DNA of 24,475 bases from WHTB01 sp050699035 (GCA_050699035.1 JBOHDE010000030.1:1-24475); one strand, 5' to 3'. Counted from the first letter of the stretch, positions 1-7,590 are shown. Notes: generated by a model not told the origin, from the sequence alone. Program-made: numbers and translations.

Positions 1-743
<743 letters not shown>

Positions 744-750
744 TTGGACT

Positions 751-757
751 TCCTCCT
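751..757 (-). promoter_or_regulatory. Strong ribosome binding site of tuf
   Basis: AGGAGGA on the minus strand, seven bases before the GTG start of tuf. It is the strongest Shine-Dalgarno in the str operon, which fits the very high expression of EF-Tu, and it settles the choice of the GTG start. Confidence 0.85.
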
Positions 758-793
758 AGACTTCTGTGTCTATCGTTCTGGTTGTCGAGACGA

Positions 794-2908
794 TTACTCG
801 CCGCGGACCTTCTTGATGATCTCTTCCGCCACAGCCTTGGGTACCTCGGCGTACGAGTCAAACTGCATGGAGTACGACGCCCGGCCCTGGGTCTTGGACC
901 GCAGGTCGCCGACGTACCCGAACATCTCCGACAGCGGCACCAGCGCCTGGATGACGCGGGACCCACCCGGACCCTCGTCCATCGCCTGGATGTGGCCACG
1001 ACGGGAGTTGAGGTCGCCGATCACGTCGCCCATGTAGTCCTCGGGCGTCGTCACCTCGACCGCGAACATCGGCTCGAGCAGCACCGGGTCGGCGTGCCGG
1101 GCCGCCTCCTTGAACACCATCCGGCCGGCCATCTTGAAGGCCATCTCGGAGGAGTCGACCTCGTGGTACCCGCCGTCTTGCAGGGTCACCTTCAGGTCGA
1201 CCATCGGGTAGCCGGCGAGCACGCCGAACTCCATCGCCTCCTGGATCCCCTCGTCGACCGGCGGGATGTACTCACGCGGGATGCGGCCACCGGTGACGGC
1301 GTTGACGAACTCGTACCCGCCGTCGCCGTTGCCGCCCGTCGGCTCGATGTCGATGACGACCTTCGCGAACTGGCCCGAGCCACCGGTCTGCTTCTTGTGG
1401 GTGTAGCTGACCTTCTGCAGCGACTTGCGGATCGTCTCGCGATAGGCCACCTGCGGCTTGCCGACGTTGGCCTCGACCCGGAACTCACGCTTCATCCGGT
1501 CGACCAGCACCTCGAGGTGCAGCTCGCCCATCCCGGCGATGATGGTCTGGCCGGTCTCCTCGTCGGTGCGGACCGTGAAGGTGGGGTCCTCCTCGGAGAG
1601 CCGCTGGATCGCGGTCCCCAGCTTCTCCTGGTCGCCCTTCGACCTGGGCTCGATGGCGATGTGGATCACCGGCGCCGGGAACGTCATCGACTCGAGGACC
1701 ACCGGGTCGTTGTTGTCGCACAGCGTCTCGCCGGTCGTGGTGTCCTTCAGCCCCATCACGGCCACGATGTGGCCGGCGCCGATGCTGGCGATCTCCTCAC
1801 GCTTGTTGGCGTGCATCCGGTAGATCTTGCCGATCCGCTCCCGCTTGCCCTTCGTCGGGTTGAGCACCGACGTGCCCGCCTCGAGGCGGCCGGAGTAGAC
1901 CCGCAGGTAGGTCAACTTGCCGAGGTGCGGGTCGGCCATGATCTTGAACGCGAGCGCGGAGAACGGCTCGTTCTCGTTGGGCTTGCGCAGCACCGTCTCT
2001 TTCTCGTCCTTGACCGAGTGGCCGTCGATCGCCGGGACGTCGACCGGCGACGGCAGGTAGGCGAGGACCGCGTCGAGCAACGGCTGCACGCCCTTGTTCT
2101 TGAACGCGGTGCCGCACAGGACCGGGGTCAGCTTCGCGGCGATGGTGGCGCGACGGATCGCGGCCTGCAGCTGCTCGTTCGAGGGCTCCTGGCCCTCGAG
2201 GTACAGCTCCATCATCTCGTCGTCGGCCTCGGCGATGGTCTCCAGCAGACGGTCGCGCCACTCGCGGGCAGCCTCGGTGTGCGTCGCCGGGATGTCCTCG
2301 ACCTCGTAGTCCTCGCCCTTGGCGGTTTCGCCGCGCCAGGTGAGCCCACGCATGCCGACCAGGTCGACGACGCCGATGAAGTCGGACTCGGTGCCGATCG
2401 GGATCTGCAGCACCAGCGGGGTGGCGCCCAGCCGGTTCTCGATCATCTCGACGCAGCGGTGGAACTCCGCGCCGGTCCGGTCGAGCTTGTTGACGAAGCA
2501 CATCCGGGGCACGTGGTAGCGGTCGGCCTGACGCCAGACCGTCTCGGACTGCGGCTCCACACCGGCAACCCCGTCGAACACGGCGACGGCGCCGTCGAGG
2601 ACGCGCAGCGAACGCTCGACCTCGACGGTGAAGTCGACGTGGCCGGGGGTGTCGATGATGTTGATGGTGTGGTTCTTCCACGAGCAGGTCGTCGCAGCGG
2701 ACGTGATCGTGATGCCACGCTCCTGCTCCTGCTCCATCCAGTCCATCGTGGCCGCGCCCTCGTGGACCTCACCGATCTTGTACGTGATGCCGGTGTAGAA
2801 CAGGATCCGCTCGGTCGTCGTGGTCTTGCCCGCGTCGATGTGGGCCATGATCCCGATGTTGCGGACCTTGCTCAGGTCGGTCGTGATGTCGACTGCCACT
2901 TGGGCCAT
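794..2908 (-). CDS. fusA: Elongation factor G
   Basis: EF-G is the translocation GTPase, also active in ribosome recycling. The reading gives 704 residues, normal for the family. The P-loop AHIDAGKT is at residues 22-29. The switch II motif DTPGHVDF, the NKLDR specificity motif and the EF-G domain IV/V sequence (for example IPREYIPPVDEGIQEAM) are all present in order. An 18-codon upstream extension to 2962 is possible, but its sequence (MPAGVPPSTAPP) is not EF-G-like. The ATG at 2906-2908 gives MAQVAVDITTDL. The Shine-Dalgarno AAGGGA directly abuts this ATG, so the GTG three codons later (2897-2899, giving MAVDITTDL) may be the true start. The gene lies 81 nt after rpsG and 50 nt before tuf. 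Confidence 0.97.
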   Translation of the reverse strand: MAQVAVDITTDLSKVRNIGIMAHIDAGKTTTTERILFYTGITYKIGEVHEGAATMDWMEQEQERGITITSAATTCSWKNHTINIIDTPGHVDFTVEVERSLRVLDGAVAVFDGVAGVEPQSETVWRQADRYHVPRMCFVNKLDRTGAEFHRCVEMIENRLGATPLVLQIPIGTESDFIGVVDLVGMRGLTWRGETAKGEDYEVEDIPATHTEAAREWRDRLLETIAEADDEMMELYLEGQEPSNEQLQAAIRRATIAAKLTPVLCGTAFKNKGVQPLLDAVLAYLPSPVDVPAIDGHSVKDEKETVLRKPNENEPFSALAFKIMADPHLGKLTYLRVYSGRLEAGTSVLNPTKGKRERIGKIYRMHANKREEIASIGAGHIVAVMGLKDTTTGETLCDNNDPVVLESMTFPAPVIHIAIEPRSKGDQEKLGTAIQRLSEEDPTFTVRTDEETGQTIIAGMGELHLEVLVDRMKREFRVEANVGKPQVAYRETIRKSLQKVSYTHKKQTGGSGQFAKVVIDIEPTGGNGDGGYEFVNAVTGGRIPREYIPPVDEGIQEAMEFGVLAGYPMVDLKVTLQDGGYHEVDSSEMAFKMAGRMVFKEAARHADPVLLEPMFAVEVTTPEDYMGDVIGDLNSRRGHIQAMDEGPGGSRVIQALVPLSEMFGYVGDLRSKTQGRASYSMQFDSYAEVPKAVAEEIIKKVRGE

Positions 2909-2954
2909 TCCCTTGAAGTCGTGTGTGGGTGGTGCCGTGCTGGGTGGTACACCG

Positions 2955-2981
2955 GCCGGCACGCGCCTGCCTGCTGCCGGC
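2955..2981 (-). other. GC-rich inverted repeat between rpsG and fusA
   Basis: GCCGGCA (2955-2961) pairs with TGCCGGC (2975-2981): a perfect 7-bp stem with a 13-nt loop, just after the rpsG stop codon. No U-tract follows, so it is more likely an mRNA structural or processing element, or a weak attenuator within the operon, than a full terminator. The function is not visible from sequence. Confidence 0.45.
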
Positions 2982-2989
2982 GTACGACG

Positions 2990-3460
2990 TCACCAGCGGT
3001 AGTGCGCGAACGCCTTGTTGGCCTCGGCCATCTTGTGTACGTCCTCGCGACGCTTCACCGCGGCGCCGAGGCCGTTGGACGCGTCGAGCAGCTCGTTCAT
3101 CAGGCGATCGGACATGGTCTTCTCGCGGCGCGCCTTCGAGTACGAGACCAGCCAGCGCAGGGCCAGCGTGGTCTGGCGGGGGCCGCGAACCTCCACCGGC
3201 ACCTGGTAGGTCGCGCCACCGACTCGGCGGCTGCGGACCTCGAGCGTCGGCCGGACGTTGTCGAGCGCGCGCTTGAGCGTGACGACCGGGTCGGTGCCGG
3301 TCTTCTCGCGGCAGCCCTCGAGCGCGCTGTAGACGATGCGCTCGGCGACCTGCTTCTTGCCGTCGACCAGGACCTTGTTGATCAGCTGGGTGACGATGAC
3401 GCTGCCGTAGACCGGGTCGTTGTCGACCGGCCGCTTGGGAGCGGGGCCCTTGCGCGGCAT
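2990..3460 (-). CDS. rpsG: 30S ribosomal protein S7
   Basis: S7 is a primary binder of the 3' major domain of 16S rRNA and helps shape the tRNA exit region. The product is 156 residues, the usual bacterial length, starting MPRKGPAPKRPV. Conserved features include the VTQLINKVLVDGKK stretch, the RRVGGATYQVPVEV beta-hairpin and the C-terminal ANKAFAHYRW. The start ATG (3458-3460) shares one base with the rpsL stop (TGATG), so translation is probably coupled. In enterobacteria S7 is the autoregulator of this operon; whether that holds here cannot be read from the sequence. Confidence 0.98.
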   Translation of the reverse strand: MPRKGPAPKRPVDNDPVYGSVIVTQLINKVLVDGKKQVAERIVYSALEGCREKTGTDPVVTLKRALDNVRPTLEVRSRRVGGATYQVPVEVRGPRQTTLALRWLVSYSKARREKTMSDRLMNELLDASNGLGAAVKRREDVHKMAEANKAFAHYRW

Positions 3461-3834
3461 CAGCTCTTCTCCTTCTTCGCGCCGTAACGGCTGCGAGCCT
3501 GCTTGCGGTTCTTGACACCCTGGGTGTCGAGGGAGCCGCGGATGATCTTGTACCGGACACCCGGCAGGTCCTTCACCCGACCTCCACGCACGAGCACGAT
3601 CGAGTGCTCCTGGAGGTTGTGGCCGACGCCCGGGATGTAGGCCGTGACCTCGATGCCGCTGGTGAGCCGCACACGGGCGACCTTGCGCAGGGCAGAGTTC
3701 GGCTTCTTCGGGGTCGTCGTGTAGACGCGCGTGCACACGCCGCGCCGCTGGGGCGAACCCTTGAGGGCGGGCGTCTTGTTCTTCGACACCTTGTCCTTGC
3801 GGCCCTTGCGGACCAGCTGCTGGATGGTGGGCAC
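3460..3834 (-). CDS. rpsL: 30S ribosomal protein S12
   Basis: S12 sits at the decoding centre and affects translational accuracy. The product is 124 residues, starting (V)PTIQQLVRKGRKDKVSKNKTPAL from GTG at 3832-3834. The two regions where streptomycin-resistance changes occur, TPKKPNSALRK and GGRVKDLPGVRY, are in the wild-type lysine form. The Asp in VKDLPG is the RimO methylthiolation site in the family. An open frame continues upstream to 4017, but that stretch does not resemble S12, and a weak purine-rich site (AAGAGAA) lies before the GTG. This is the first gene of the str operon, translationally overlapped with rpsG. Confidence 0.98.
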   Translation of the reverse strand: MPTIQQLVRKGRKDKVSKNKTPALKGSPQRRGVCTRVYTTTPKKPNSALRKVARVRLTSGIEVTAYIPGVGHNLQEHSIVLVRGGRVKDLPGVRYKIIRGSLDTQGVKNRKQARSRYGAKKEKS

Positions 3835-3891
3835 CGCGTCGTTCTCTTTTCTGTCCGGGTACGGCTGGGTTGTGCGTGGGCGCCTTGCTCG

Positions 3892-3907
3892 AGCCCTTCT
3901 CAGGGCT
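3892..3907 (-). other. Leader hairpin with GAGA (GNRA-type) loop, rpsL mRNA
   Basis: AGCCCT (3892-3897) and AGGGCT (3902-3907) form a perfect 6-bp stem. On the minus-strand transcript the four-base loop reads GAGA, a GNRA-type tetraloop. It lies about 60 nt upstream of the rpsL start, inside the predicted 5' leader. It could be a protein-binding or mRNA-stability element; its role is inferred only. Confidence 0.45.
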
Positions 3908-3912
3908 ACGAC

Positions 3913-3946
3913 TCGGGCGACCCCCGCGGTCGGGCGTGTCGCCCGA
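3913..3946 (-). other. 9-bp inverted repeat in rpsL 5' leader
   Basis: TCGGGCGAC (3913-3921) and GTCGCCCGA (3938-3946) are exact reverse complements around a 16-nt loop. With the neighbouring GAGA-loop hairpin and the 5'-end hairpin at 4024-4040, it makes the leader strongly structured. A regulatory function is plausible but unproven. Confidence 0.45.
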
Positions 3947-4023
3947 TCCCCGCTCATGTCGCCAAACGAATCGGCGGCTGGAGTGGGAGTCCACGTGCCT
4001 ACGTGCTGACTGCACACGTGATG

Positions 4024-4040
4024 GCCTGGACAGACCAGGC
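4024..4040 (-). other. 5'-terminal stem-loop of predicted rpsL transcript
   Basis: GCCTGG (4024-4029) and CCAGGC (4035-4040) form a perfect 6-bp stem with a 5-nt loop. It starts only a few bases after the transcription start predicted from the -10 box at 4051-4056. Stem-loops at the very 5' end often protect mRNA from 5'-dependent decay, so that is a reasonable but untested reading. Confidence 0.4.
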
Positions 4041-4050
4041 ACGCTGATGA

Positions 4051-4079
4051 AGATTACCGGAGTGCCCTGCAGGGGTCAA
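4051..4079 (-). promoter_or_regulatory. Sigma-70-type promoter of the str operon
   Basis: On the minus strand the -35 box is TTGACC (4074-4079) and the -10 box is TAATCT (4051-4056), separated by exactly 17 nt. This is close to the housekeeping consensus and is the best promoter match in the rpsL upstream region. The start point would fall near 4043-4045, giving a leader of about 210 nt before the rpsL GTG. No other gene lies between this site and rpsL, so it most likely drives rpsL-rpsG-fusA-tuf. The 3835-4201 interval otherwise holds the leader structures and the upstream region of the divergent acyltransferase gene. Confidence 0.75.
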
Positions 4080-4201
4080 AACAGCGACGTGTCACCGATT
4101 CTGCCGGTGTGACCCGACACGCACGCCCGTGGCTCGCATCCGCCCGGGGTAGCCCACTACGGTTGCCCGTTTGGACCCGAATTCTGGAGGTGACCGGCCC
4201 C

Positions 4202-5332
4202 GTGCCTGTCGTGTCGGCGCGAGACCCGTACCTCGACAACGTCAAGTTCCTCGCCATGGTGCTCGTCGTAGTCGGCCACTTCTGGACCGCACTGCGCGGT
4301 GAGCACCTGGTGGCGTCGGCCTACCTGTTGCTCTACCTGTTCCATATGCCGGTCTTCGTGTTCCTCGCCGGCCTGACCGCATCGACGGGAACCATCTCCG
4401 AGCGCCGGCTGCGCGGCCTGGTGACCGGCATCGCCGTGCCGTACCTGTTGTTCCAGACCGCGTACGAGGTGGCCGGCAGCTGGCTGGTCGGCGAGCGTGA
4501 GCTCGACCTGCTCGCGCCGCCGTGGCTGATGTGGTTCCTGGCCGCCTTGTTCGTCTGGCGGCTCACGGCGCCGATCTGGGGGCGCCTCCGCGGCGGCGTC
4601 GGCATCGCCGTCGCCATCAGCCTGGTCGGCGGTCTCACGTCGGCCGCGGACCTCGCCCTGGCCCAGGTGCTGGGTCTGCTGCCCTTCTTCGTACTCGGCC
4701 TGAAGCTGGACCGGGTGCACCTGCACCGGCTGGCCCGACCGGTCCTGCGGGTGCCCGCCACAGTCGTGTTCGGGGCGGCGGCCGTGGCCTGCTGGACCCT
4801 GGTCCCGAGGGTCGACATGGAGTGGATCTACTGGCGCTCCAGCTATGACCAGCTCGGCGTCGGTCTCACCGAGGGTGCAGTCGCCCGCGCCGGGCTGCTG
4901 GTCGTGGCGCTGGTGCTCTCGGCCGCGTTCCTGATCTTGGTGCCGCGCCGCCGGTACTGGTTCACTCGGCTCGGCGAGCGCACCATGTACGCGTACCTGC
5001 TGCATGGGTTCACCGTGCTCACGGCCACCACCTTCGGTCTGTTCGACCGCCCGGTGCTGACGACACTGCCCGGGCTCGTCGTCTTGACGGTGGCTGCCGC
5101 CGGCTTCGCGTGTCTGCTGATGAGCGGGCCGGTACGGCGGGCGTGGCAGCCCGTGGTCGAGCCGACCCTCGACTGGTTGTGGCGCCCAGAACCTGCCGTG
5201 GCCTCAGGCGAGCGCGTGCCCGACCATGTCGAGGACCTGGATGCGGCCGGACTCGACGTCCGCCACGGCAACCCACGCGACCGCATCGGTGCTCCCATCG
5301 ACCTCGACCACCCGAGGCTGCTGATCCGCTGA
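4202..5332 (+). CDS. Membrane acyltransferase, fucose 4-O-acetylase-like (copy 1)
   Basis: This is a multi-pass membrane protein of the acyltransferase-3 family (FucOAc/NolL-like; these O-acetylate sugars or other surface molecules). From GTG 4202 it is 376 residues. It opens with the family signature RDPYLDNVKFLAMVLVVVGH; the probable catalytic His is residue 26 in the first membrane helix. Roughly ten hydrophobic segments follow, with PPWLMWFLAAL, WIYWRSSY and ERTMYAYLLHGF also found in the paralogue at 6405-7520. The start is chosen because GGAGG (4186-4190) precedes this GTG by 11 nt; upstream frame to 4109 is not family-like. The last 43 codons lie antisense to the hydrolase-Nudix gene and extend about 37 residues beyond where the paralogue ends. 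The acceptor substrate cannot be told. Confidence 0.85.
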   Translation: MPVVSARDPYLDNVKFLAMVLVVVGHFWTALRGEHLVASAYLLLYLFHMPVFVFLAGLTASTGTISERRLRGLVTGIAVPYLLFQTAYEVAGSWLVGERELDLLAPPWLMWFLAALFVWRLTAPIWGRLRGGVGIAVAISLVGGLTSAADLALAQVLGLLPFFVLGLKLDRVHLHRLARPVLRVPATVVFGAAAVACWTLVPRVDMEWIYWRSSYDQLGVGLTEGAVARAGLLVVALVLSAAFLILVPRRRYWFTRLGERTMYAYLLHGFTVLTATTFGLFDRPVLTTLPGLVVLTVAAAGFACLLMSGPVRRAWQPVVEPTLDWLWRPEPAVASGERVPDHVEDLDAAGLDVRHGNPRDRIGAPIDLDHPRLLIR

Positions 5333-6355
5333 CACCGGCTCGCCGTCGAAGATCAGGTGCACACCGTGGAAGTCCTCGAGCGTCCCGCTCGGCGCTCGCG
5401 CGGTGTGGTGCAGCGTGTGGACGTCGCGGAGTGCGCCGATCCGGATGTCGAGCCCGGTCTCCTCGTGCAGCTCCCGCGCCAGCCCGTCCTGGACGTGCTC
5501 GCCATGGTCGACGCCACCACCCGGCAGCGTCCACTGGCCCGGGAAGGGCGTGTGGCCCGCCAACCGGGTGAGCAGCACCTCGTCAGCGCGTCGCACCAGC
5601 GCGTACGCCGCCAACCGCTGCCGCTGGACGACGCGCTCGTCGAGCAGCCGGCCGGACACCCAGGTCAACGCCTCCTCGATCGCCTCCCGAGATCGGTCGG
5701 TGTCGTCGAGCAGGTCGAAGGCGTGCTGGCCCTCGGGTACGTCGATGATGCGCAGACTGCTGTCGGCCGCCACCGCCACCGCCACGAACTCCTCGACGGC
5801 GCCCGCGAGCTCGTCGCGCTCCCGACCCACCCGGGTGACCAACAGCGGCAGGTCAGCGGCGCCGGGCAACGCGTCGACAGCGGCGGGCGGTGCGGCGATG
5901 CCGTCCAGCGGAGCGCGCAGCCGGGGATAGGTCGCGGCGACCCCGCGCAACCACCGCGGCCGGTCGTCGAGCCACTCCCCCATCAGCAGTCCCGCGCCCG
6001 AGAAGAACCACAGCACCACCCGGTCGGCATCGATCCGGCGGTCGGCCCGGGCGGCCGCGATACCGCGGCGCACGACCTGTGCGCACTCGGGCAGCGCCTC
6101 GAGGCTGTGGTACGGGTGCCCGACCACGGCAGCCGCGACTCCGCGGGCGGCCAGCGCAGCGCCGTACCCTTCGTACTGCGGCCACTCGGTGGCCGGCTCG
6201 ACGTCGGCCGGCATGGGTCCACCGTGGACCAGCACCGCCAACGGCCAGGGCCCCTGACCCGACGGCAGGTAGAGGTCGAGGCCCGGGAGCCGGTCCGGCT
6301 CCACCGGCTCGACGCTGAGGACGAGCCGGCGCAGGTAGGTGGTGGCGGTAGTCAC
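5204..6355 (-). CDS. Fused alpha/beta hydrolase - Nudix hydrolase
   Basis: A 383-residue two-domain protein. Residues about 1-238 look like an alpha/beta hydrolase: oxyanion-type HGGP at 44-47, a nucleophile elbow FFSGAG with Ser119 (the usual first Gly of GxSxG is Phe), and a candidate catalytic His211 in GQHAFD. Residues about 245-383 are a Nudix domain with a full Nudix box (GX5EX7REX2EEXG) at about 280-301, including RELHEETG, preceded by PFPGQWTLPGG. Nudix enzymes cleave nucleoside diphosphate-linked compounds; the hydrolase half may act on esters or peptides. No signal peptide is visible, so it is probably cytoplasmic. The start is GTG 6353-6355; there is no good Shine-Dalgarno, but a -10-like box lies 6 nt upstream. 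It is divergent from the second acyltransferase and convergent, with 129 bp of overlap, with the first. Confidence 0.85.
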   Translation of the reverse strand: MTTATTYLRRLVLSVEPVEPDRLPGLDLYLPSGQGPWPLAVLVHGGPMPADVEPATEWPQYEGYGAALAARGVAAAVVGHPYHSLEALPECAQVVRRGIAAARADRRIDADRVVLWFFSGAGLLMGEWLDDRPRWLRGVAATYPRLRAPLDGIAAPPAAVDALPGAADLPLLVTRVGRERDELAGAVEEFVAVAVAADSSLRIIDVPEGQHAFDLLDDTDRSREAIEEALTWVSGRLLDERVVQRQRLAAYALVRRADEVLLTRLAGHTPFPGQWTLPGGGVDHGEHVQDGLARELHEETGLDIRIGALRDVHTLHHTARAPSGTLEDFHGVHLIFDGEPVSADQQPRVVEVDGSTDAVAWVAVADVESGRIQVLDMVGHALA

Positions 6356-6361
6356 GGCGGG

Positions 6362-6367
6362 ACTCTA
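6362..6367 (-). promoter_or_regulatory. Possible -10 box giving a leaderless transcript
   Basis: TAGAGT on the minus strand ends 6 nt before the GTG start of the hydrolase-Nudix gene. Transcription would then begin at or next to the GTG itself, the pattern of leaderless genes that are common in actinobacteria. There is no convincing -35 box and no ribosome binding site, both compatible with this reading. Confidence 0.4.
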
Positions 6368-6404
6368 GCGGGCATATCCGGCACCGGGTCCGGGTAGGGG
6401 ATAC

Positions 6405-7520
6405 GTGCGGGGGCTGTTGTCGCGGGCTCGTCCCGTACCGAGCAGATTGGGCGTCAGGTTGACGGTAGAGACCCGCCGGAGGGAATCCGGGTCGCACAAG
6501 ACCGCGGCGCCAAGCCGCGACCCGTTCCTGGACAACGCCAAGCTGCTCGCCATCGTGCTGGTGGTGGTCGGCCACGCCTGGACGGAGCTGCGGTCGAACC
6601 AGGCGGTCGAGGCCGGATACCTTTTGCTGTTCTTGTTCCACATGCCGGTGTTCGTGGTGATGACCGGCTATGTGACCCGGCCGGACCATCTCACCCCGCA
6701 CCGGGTGCAACGGCTTGCGGTCTCGGTCGGTGTGCCGTACGTGCTGTTCGGCACGCTGTACCGGTGGGCGATGGACTTCGTCGACGGTGAACCGTTCCGG
6801 GCGCCCGACCTGGTCGACCCGCCGTGGCTGATGTGGTTCCTCGCGGCGTTGCTGATCTGGCGGCTGACCGCTCCGGTCTGGCAGGGCATGAAGGGTGCGC
6901 TGGCCGTCGCGGTCGCCATCTCGCTGGTCGGGGGCCTGAGTACGGCCGACGAGTTCGCCCTGTCGCGGGTGATGGGATTCCTGCCGTTCTTCGTGCTGGG
7001 CATCAAGCTGCGGCGCGAGCACTTCGACCGGTTGCACACGCGACCGATCCAGGCGGCTTCGGTGGCGGCGTTCCTCACCGCGACCGTGATCTGCTGGCTG
7101 GTCGTACCCCATGTCACGGTCGAGTGGATCTACTGGCGGTCGAGCTACTCCGAGCTCGGGGTCGGCTTCGTGGAGGGCGCCCTGATCCGGCTCGGGCTGA
7201 TGGTCGTGGCGCTGACGCTGATCACGGCGTTCCTCGCCCTGACGCCCAGGCGGGCGCTGCCGTTCAGCCGGCTCGGCAGCGCCACGATGTACGCCTACCT
7301 GCTGCACGGGTTCGTGATCTTGGCAGCGACCTGGTTCGACGTCCCCGACATCGACGGCCTGGTCTCCTGGCAGGGCGGCGTCGTGACCGCGCTCGTCGCC
7401 CTCCTCCTCACCGCCCTGCTGATGTCCAAGCCCGTCCGCTTCGTGTTCGGACCGTTCGTCGAGCCGGATCTGAGCCGGCTCTGGCACCCGCACCACCATC
7501 ACCCCTCGCACCGCACCTGA
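6405..7520 (+). CDS. Membrane acyltransferase, fucose 4-O-acetylase-like (copy 2)
   Basis: Paralogue of the gene at 4202-5332, 371 residues from GTG 6405. It has the same signature (SRDPFLDNAKLLA), a candidate catalytic His57 in VVVGH, about ten membrane segments, and the shared motifs PPWLMWFLAAL, AVAISLVGGL, WIYWRSSY and TMYAYLLHGF. The C-terminus is short and His-rich (WHPHHHHPSHRT). The start is uncertain. GTG 6405 has an AGGGGA site (6396-6401) close upstream but yields 37 basic residues before the conserved part. In-frame TTG codons at 6447 and 6459 are alternatives. A strong GGAGGGA (6478-6484) has no in-frame start codon after it. The gene is divergent from the hydrolase-Nudix gene (49 bp apart) and convergent with rpoC. 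Its likely role is O-acylation of an envelope glycan or lipid. Confidence 0.83.
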   Translation: MRGLLSRARPVPSRLGVRLTVETRRRESGSHKTAAPSRDPFLDNAKLLAIVLVVVGHAWTELRSNQAVEAGYLLLFLFHMPVFVVMTGYVTRPDHLTPHRVQRLAVSVGVPYVLFGTLYRWAMDFVDGEPFRAPDLVDPPWLMWFLAALLIWRLTAPVWQGMKGALAVAVAISLVGGLSTADEFALSRVMGFLPFFVLGIKLRREHFDRLHTRPIQAASVAAFLTATVICWLVVPHVTVEWIYWRSSYSELGVGFVEGALIRLGLMVVALTLITAFLALTPRRALPFSRLGSATMYAYLLHGFVILAATWFDVPDIDGLVSWQGGVVTALVALLLTALLMSKPVRFVFGPFVEPDLSRLWHPHHHHPSHRT

Positions 7521-7532
7521 CCGTGGTTTTTC

Positions 7533-7590
7533 TGGTACGGGGGCGCCCCGTTCCAGACCTATTGGAACGGGGCGCCCCCGTACCAATAGG
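7533..7590. repeat. Nested palindromic doublet (23-bp perfect inverted repeat), REPIN-like
   Basis: 7533-7555 and 7563-7585 are exact reverse complements, 23 nt each, around a 7-nt loop. Each arm is itself a near-palindrome (TGG, ACGGGG, 3-nt centre, CCCCGT, CCA). In addition CCTATTGG (7558-7565) pairs with CCAATAGG (7583-7590), giving a second hairpin that shares the right arm and excludes the first. It sits between the convergent acyltransferase and rpoC genes. It may act as a bidirectional terminator, but neither side has a U-tract, or it may be a repetitive palindromic element like a REPIN. Confidence 0.7.

Noticed and set aside
3835..4017. 61-codon N-terminal extension of S12
   Set aside because: S12 is highly conserved and begins at the GTG at 3834; the extension lies in the untranslated leader.
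4093..4109. CACCG/CGGTG inverted repeat upstream of the str promoter as an operator
   Set aside because: Only 5 bp long; likely by chance at this GC content.
4109..4201. 31-codon upstream extension of acyltransferase copy 1
   Set aside because: Not family-like; GGAGG at 4186-4190 serves the GTG at 4202 instead.
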